Made by a program: the position numbers and the translations under genes
In this document: in pieces, positions 7,221 through 9,013 of the stretch
Position numbering within the stretch: the first letter of the stretch is position 1
Layout: each line of letters begins with the position of its first letter
Origin: DAOTWY01 sp003696565
Lineage (GTDB): Bacteria; Chloroflexota; Anaerolineae; Aggregatilineales; Phototrophicaceae
Assembly (NCBI GenBank): GCA_034435635.1
Contig: DAOTWY010000129.1
Span: forward strand, 1-9,013
Direction: 5' to 3'
Length of the DNA: 9,013 nucleotides
The notes under the pieces: model-generated
Databases searched by the model: none
The model's input: only the letters and a program-made list of their open reading frames with translations
Told to the model about the DNA's origin: nothing

Positions 7221-7527
7221 TGCTGCTAATTCCTGAAGCTCAAGTGGCGTTTCGGCAATTTGCCAGAGTAACAATTCTGCATCTGCGCGTGTACCCATTG
7301 TGCTATAAGGTCGTAAGAGCATCCGACGATTGAAACTCGTAATCACATCAAGGAGTTCTTGTTTTTGCTCTGCTTGTTCTTCGGTTGGAAGTCGTCGCCA
7401 CAGTGAGTTAAGTGTATAAAATGCACACATATTGTCTCTTGGTTAACTGTGTTGCACGTTCACGGTCTTCTGGCGTTACTTTTGGTTTTTCTGTATTTTG
7501 CTGTTGTGTGAAGAAAGAATGAACCAT
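7213..7527 (-). pseudogene. hemQ: HemQ (coproheme decarboxylase) N-terminal remnant, frameshifted and truncated
   Basis: HemQ/ChdC, of the chlorite dismutase-like family, decarboxylates coproheme to haem in the last step of the coproporphyrin route. Reading from ATG 7527 gives MVHSFF and then VTPEDRERATQLTKRQYV, matching the usual N-terminus. The frame is lost near 7430 and resumes one frame over with FYTLNSLWRRLP, RRMLLRPYSTMGTRADAELL and LWQIAETPLELQ, all typical (WRRLP, YSxxGTRADA, LW.IAE). Homology stops at about 7215-7230, where sequence resembling ferrochelatase begins in another frame. Roughly two thirds of the protein, including the haem-binding His region, is missing. A second ATG at 7430 could start a peptide, but it would not be a complete HemQ. 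Confidence 0.75.
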
Positions 7528-7572
7528 AATACTATCTCAGAAATCTGCAAAAATATACAAAAAAGTATAAAA

Positions 7573-7600
7573 ATTATAAAGGCTTTGATTGAAAATACAA
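7573..7600 (-). promoter_or_regulatory. Candidate sigma-70-type promoter of the hem operon
   Basis: On the minus strand a perfect TATAAT (7578-7573) is preceded by TTGTAT (7600-7595) with a 16-base spacer. The -35 hexamer matches only at TTG. Transcription would start near 7566, giving an untranslated leader of about 40 bases before the hemQ ATG at 7527, and would run into hemA. It is the best promoter-like site upstream of the cluster; no experiment supports it. Confidence 0.5.
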
Positions 7601-7607
7601 GTCACCT

Positions 7608-7621
7608 TGTGATTTTATCAC
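7608..7621. promoter_or_regulatory. Dyad GTGAT-TTT-ATCAC next to the hem promoter
   Basis: GTGAT (7609-7613) and ATCAC (7617-7621) form a perfect 5-bp inverted repeat around TTT, 8 bases upstream of the proposed -35 element. Read with the flanking T it is TGTGA-N5-TCAC, similar in style to CRP/FNR-family half-sites but with one base less spacing. It may be an activator or repressor site for the operon. A dyad this short can also arise by chance in AT-rich DNA. Confidence 0.3.
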
Positions 7622-7660
7622 TTGATAATTTGAGAATTTGTATTTTTTTCACAAAATCTT

Positions 7661-8396
7661 ATGATGTTTAGGAGTTCTAGTCAGCCCGAACAACGGCAGA
7701 TGATCTTGCCTGTGACTATTAGTGATCGGCTTGGTTTGAACTTGCTGCGTGACGCGAAGCCGGAAAGTATCGCTCAGCAGTTCCGGCGATGGCTGAAGCA
7801 TCCCGCCATTGATAGTCGTATCTATGACCCTGTAGCACGGGGTGTTCTCCAGAAGATGCGCTGCCGTCACCTGCGGGTGCAGATTGATCGCGTGCAGATC
7901 AAGCCGCGTCAGAATGTACTGATGATGAGTGTGTCATATCGTAAGCGAGCGATCCCACTGGCATGGATTTGCTTACCGCACAAGGGAAGCAGCCACTATC
8001 GCCATTGGACTGAGTTGCTGGATTAGCTGGAACGTCTCCTGCCGGATCAAATGACCGCTATTATTTTGGCTGACCGCGAGTTTGGTAGCGTGGATCGACT
8101 GGAGTATGTGACATACAAAGGATGGGATTATGCAATCCGGTTAAAGGGAGATGTTCAATTTTATCTGCCAAATGCCAAACACCCACTGATGCTAAACGAA
8201 ATTGCACCCGAGATCGGTACGCGCTATGCCTTGACAGATATTCGCATCACGAAATCCAACTTTCATGCCATTCATCTAGCATATGCTTGGGCAGTAGGCA
8301 GCGATGATTGCCACTAATCTGGCAAAACCGATCCAGGCATTGAAGGAGTATCGGCGGCGTTTTGACTGTGAAGAGTTCTTTTCTGACAGATTTTGA
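7661..8396 (+). pseudogene. IS4-type DDE transposase pseudogene
   Basis: The frame from 7661 shows AKPESIAQQFRRWLKHPAI, then QIDRVQ with the probable first catalytic Asp, and SVSYRKRAIPLAWICL. A TAG at 8024-8026 breaks it in frame; translation after it continues with IILADREFGSVD (second Asp) and YAIRLKGD. A frameshift near 8300-8306 then leads to IATNLAKPIQALKEYRRRF and DCEE, the Y-x2-R-x3-E motif with the third acidic residue, before TGA at 8394-8396. The C-terminal Lys of the motif and about 100 further residues are missing, and the N-terminus appears short. The DNA is visibly richer in GC than the adjacent AT-rich promoter region, fitting an acquired element. I could not find terminal inverted repeats or a target duplication. 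The element is dead as it stands. Confidence 0.8.
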
Positions 8397-8442
8397 ACCC
8401 GCCGCAAGCCACGCCATTAAACTAGCAGTGGTTAGGCGGGTT
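8396..8442 (+). terminator. Nested hairpin AACCCGCC / GGCGGGTT, terminator-like
   Basis: AACCCGCC (8396-8403) pairs perfectly with GGCGGGTT (8435-8442), and inside it CCAC (8409-8412) pairs with GTGG (8428-8431), giving a two-tier stem with a 15-base loop. On the plus strand it is followed by TTTC, a short T-tract, and it begins at the last base of the transposase pseudogene stop. It may be a transcription terminator or a structured end of the element. The weak T-tract and long arms keep confidence moderate. Confidence 0.4.
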
Positions 8443-8502
8443 TCTCATGTGTACTGTTCGATGACATCGGCACCCCCTGGTGTTTATCTTACATCGTGCC
8501 TC

Positions 8503-8802
8503 CTACGAAGCTTTGAAGCGGCGGGTGCGGGCTAGCCGCTGCTGCTCGGCTTCGGCTTCCTGCATCATCATGTCGATGTAATCGTCAAACGTCATTAGCT
8601 CATCATAAATACCCTTGATCGGTATGGTCTTGATCATCTTTCCGTCCACAATAACCTGCAGAACACGATGGTCAGCGTACTGTTGGTTCGTCCAGTCGGG
8701 CTTTTCAAGCATAAGTTGGCGAAGTTTCGCTCGGTCCGAGCCACTGTTCTTCCATCTCCTACCACCTGCAAATAACGTTTTTTTGAACGCTATTTTAAAC
8801 AC
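8503..8802 (-). pseudogene. Transposase/integrase-like remnant without catalytic core
   Basis: The 99-residue frame has two unlike parts. Residues around 20-45 (SDRAKLRQLMLEKPDWTNQQ followed by YADH) look like the start of a helix-turn-helix DNA-binding domain as found at the N-terminus of some integrase-type transposases, but it stops before the recognition helix. From residue 47 the text becomes VLQVIVDGKMIKTIPIKGI and then MTFDDYIDMMMQEAEAEQQR, resembling the C-terminal tail of such transposases. The catalytic core of roughly 200-300 residues expected between them is absent. A better gene start may be ATG 8755 (AGGAG directly before it, reading MEEQWL), which would need a small frameshift near 8735-8745. 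Family identity is from memory and is tentative; loss of the centre is inferred from the two halves. Confidence 0.45.
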
Positions 8803-8811
8803 GTCAAGAGG

Positions 8812-8961
8812 CTACGATGTGAGACGAACAATACATGGCACGATGTTACTGCTATTTTTTATGACCGATGACGGTAAAAATACAACACTCACATCCTCTA
8901 TTTTATCGGGGTAATTCCATGCCATAAGCAGAACCGACAATGTAATGAATAAATGTTTCAT
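8812..8961 (-). CDS. Small ORF, 49 aa, with possible signal peptide or membrane segment
   Basis: ATG at 8961 is preceded by GGAGAAGG at close spacing, an excellent ribosome binding site. The product begins MKHLFITLSVLLMAW, a basic residue followed by a hydrophobic stretch like a short signal peptide or a single membrane helix, and then has a polar tail ending at TAG 8814-8812. No domain is recognised. It may be the surviving 5' end of an exported protein gene interrupted by the transposase debris just downstream. It could also be a true small protein. The remaining bases 8962-9013 show nothing further. Confidence 0.3.
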   Translation of the reverse strand: MKHLFITLSVLLMAWNYPDKIEDVSVVFLPSSVIKNSSNIVPCIVRLTS

Positions 8962-9013
8962 TCGACCTTCTCCAATCGTGTGACCTGATATTGTGGATAG
9001 GCGTGGGGCTTTT

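Noticed and set aside
6984..7430. A single 148-residue protein starting at 7430
   Set aside because: Only the first half matches HemQ; the second half is the wrong frame across a ferrochelatase fragment, so it is a deletion artefact rather than a novel protein.
2..7547. Shared 10-mer CAGAAATCTG at 2-11 and 7538-7547, near-palindromic and close to the hemQ start
   Set aside because: Shared 10-mers are expected by chance in 9 kb; no further similarity flanks the two copies.
8396..8442. Possible integron attC site, because GTTAGGC (8431-8437) fits the GTTRRRY core
   Set aside because: The matching left core RYYYAAC is missing at the paired position and there is no integrase or cassette-like gene arrangement.

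Overview
The window is dominated by a minus-strand haem (tetrapyrrole) biosynthesis cluster. In transcription order, right to left, it holds a promoter, remnants of hemQ and hemH, hemA, hemC, a remnant of hemD, then hemB, hemE and hemY. Intact hemA, hemC, hemB, hemE and hemY are recognised from strong family motifs. HemQ (ChdC), an actinobacterial-type ferrochelatase (CpfC) and HemY together point to the coproporphyrin-dependent route, which is used by Firmicutes, Actinobacteria, Chloroflexota and relatives. The gene order, the protein style and the neighbouring transposase debris suggest Chloroflexota, perhaps Ktedonobacteria. That placement is an inference and is only moderately secure.

Layout: 1-933 is a degenerate, low-information stretch downstream of hemY. 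It contains short direct repeats and one weakly supported ORF (498-911) with a good ribosome binding site just after hemY. Positions 934-6934 hold the five intact hem genes with very tight or overlapping junctions (TAATG at hemY/hemE, 1 bp at hemE/hemB, 8 bp overlap at hemC/hemA), so this is one operon. Inside it, hemD is reduced to its translational start plus its C-terminal third. Positions 7000-7527 hold a wreck: the N-terminal part of hemQ (itself frameshifted) is joined out of frame to a middle segment of hemH. Positions 7528-7660 carry the likely operon promoter and an adjacent dyad. Positions 7661-8396 hold a plus-strand IS4-type transposase pseudogene with an in-frame stop and a frameshift. 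A nested hairpin lies at 8396-8442. Positions 8503-8802 hold a second, minus-strand transposase-like remnant that keeps a helix-turn-helix-like start and a C-terminal tail but no catalytic core. The right end has a 49-codon ORF (8812-8961) and then nothing recognisable.

How the parts work together: HemA makes glutamate semialdehyde, HemB and HemC carry the path to hydroxymethylbilane, HemD would close it to uroporphyrinogen III, HemE makes coproporphyrinogen III, HemY (as CgoX) oxidises it, HemH (CpfC) inserts iron and HemQ (ChdC) decarboxylates to haem. Three of these steps (D, H, Q) are broken here while the other five genes read as intact. Either functional copies lie elsewhere, or the pathway is being lost, or the assembly has collapsed pieces. 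The most striking theme is repeated loss of gene interiors with the gene ends retained. No tRNA, rRNA, CRISPR array or clear origin was seen. I did not find a convincing new biological system.
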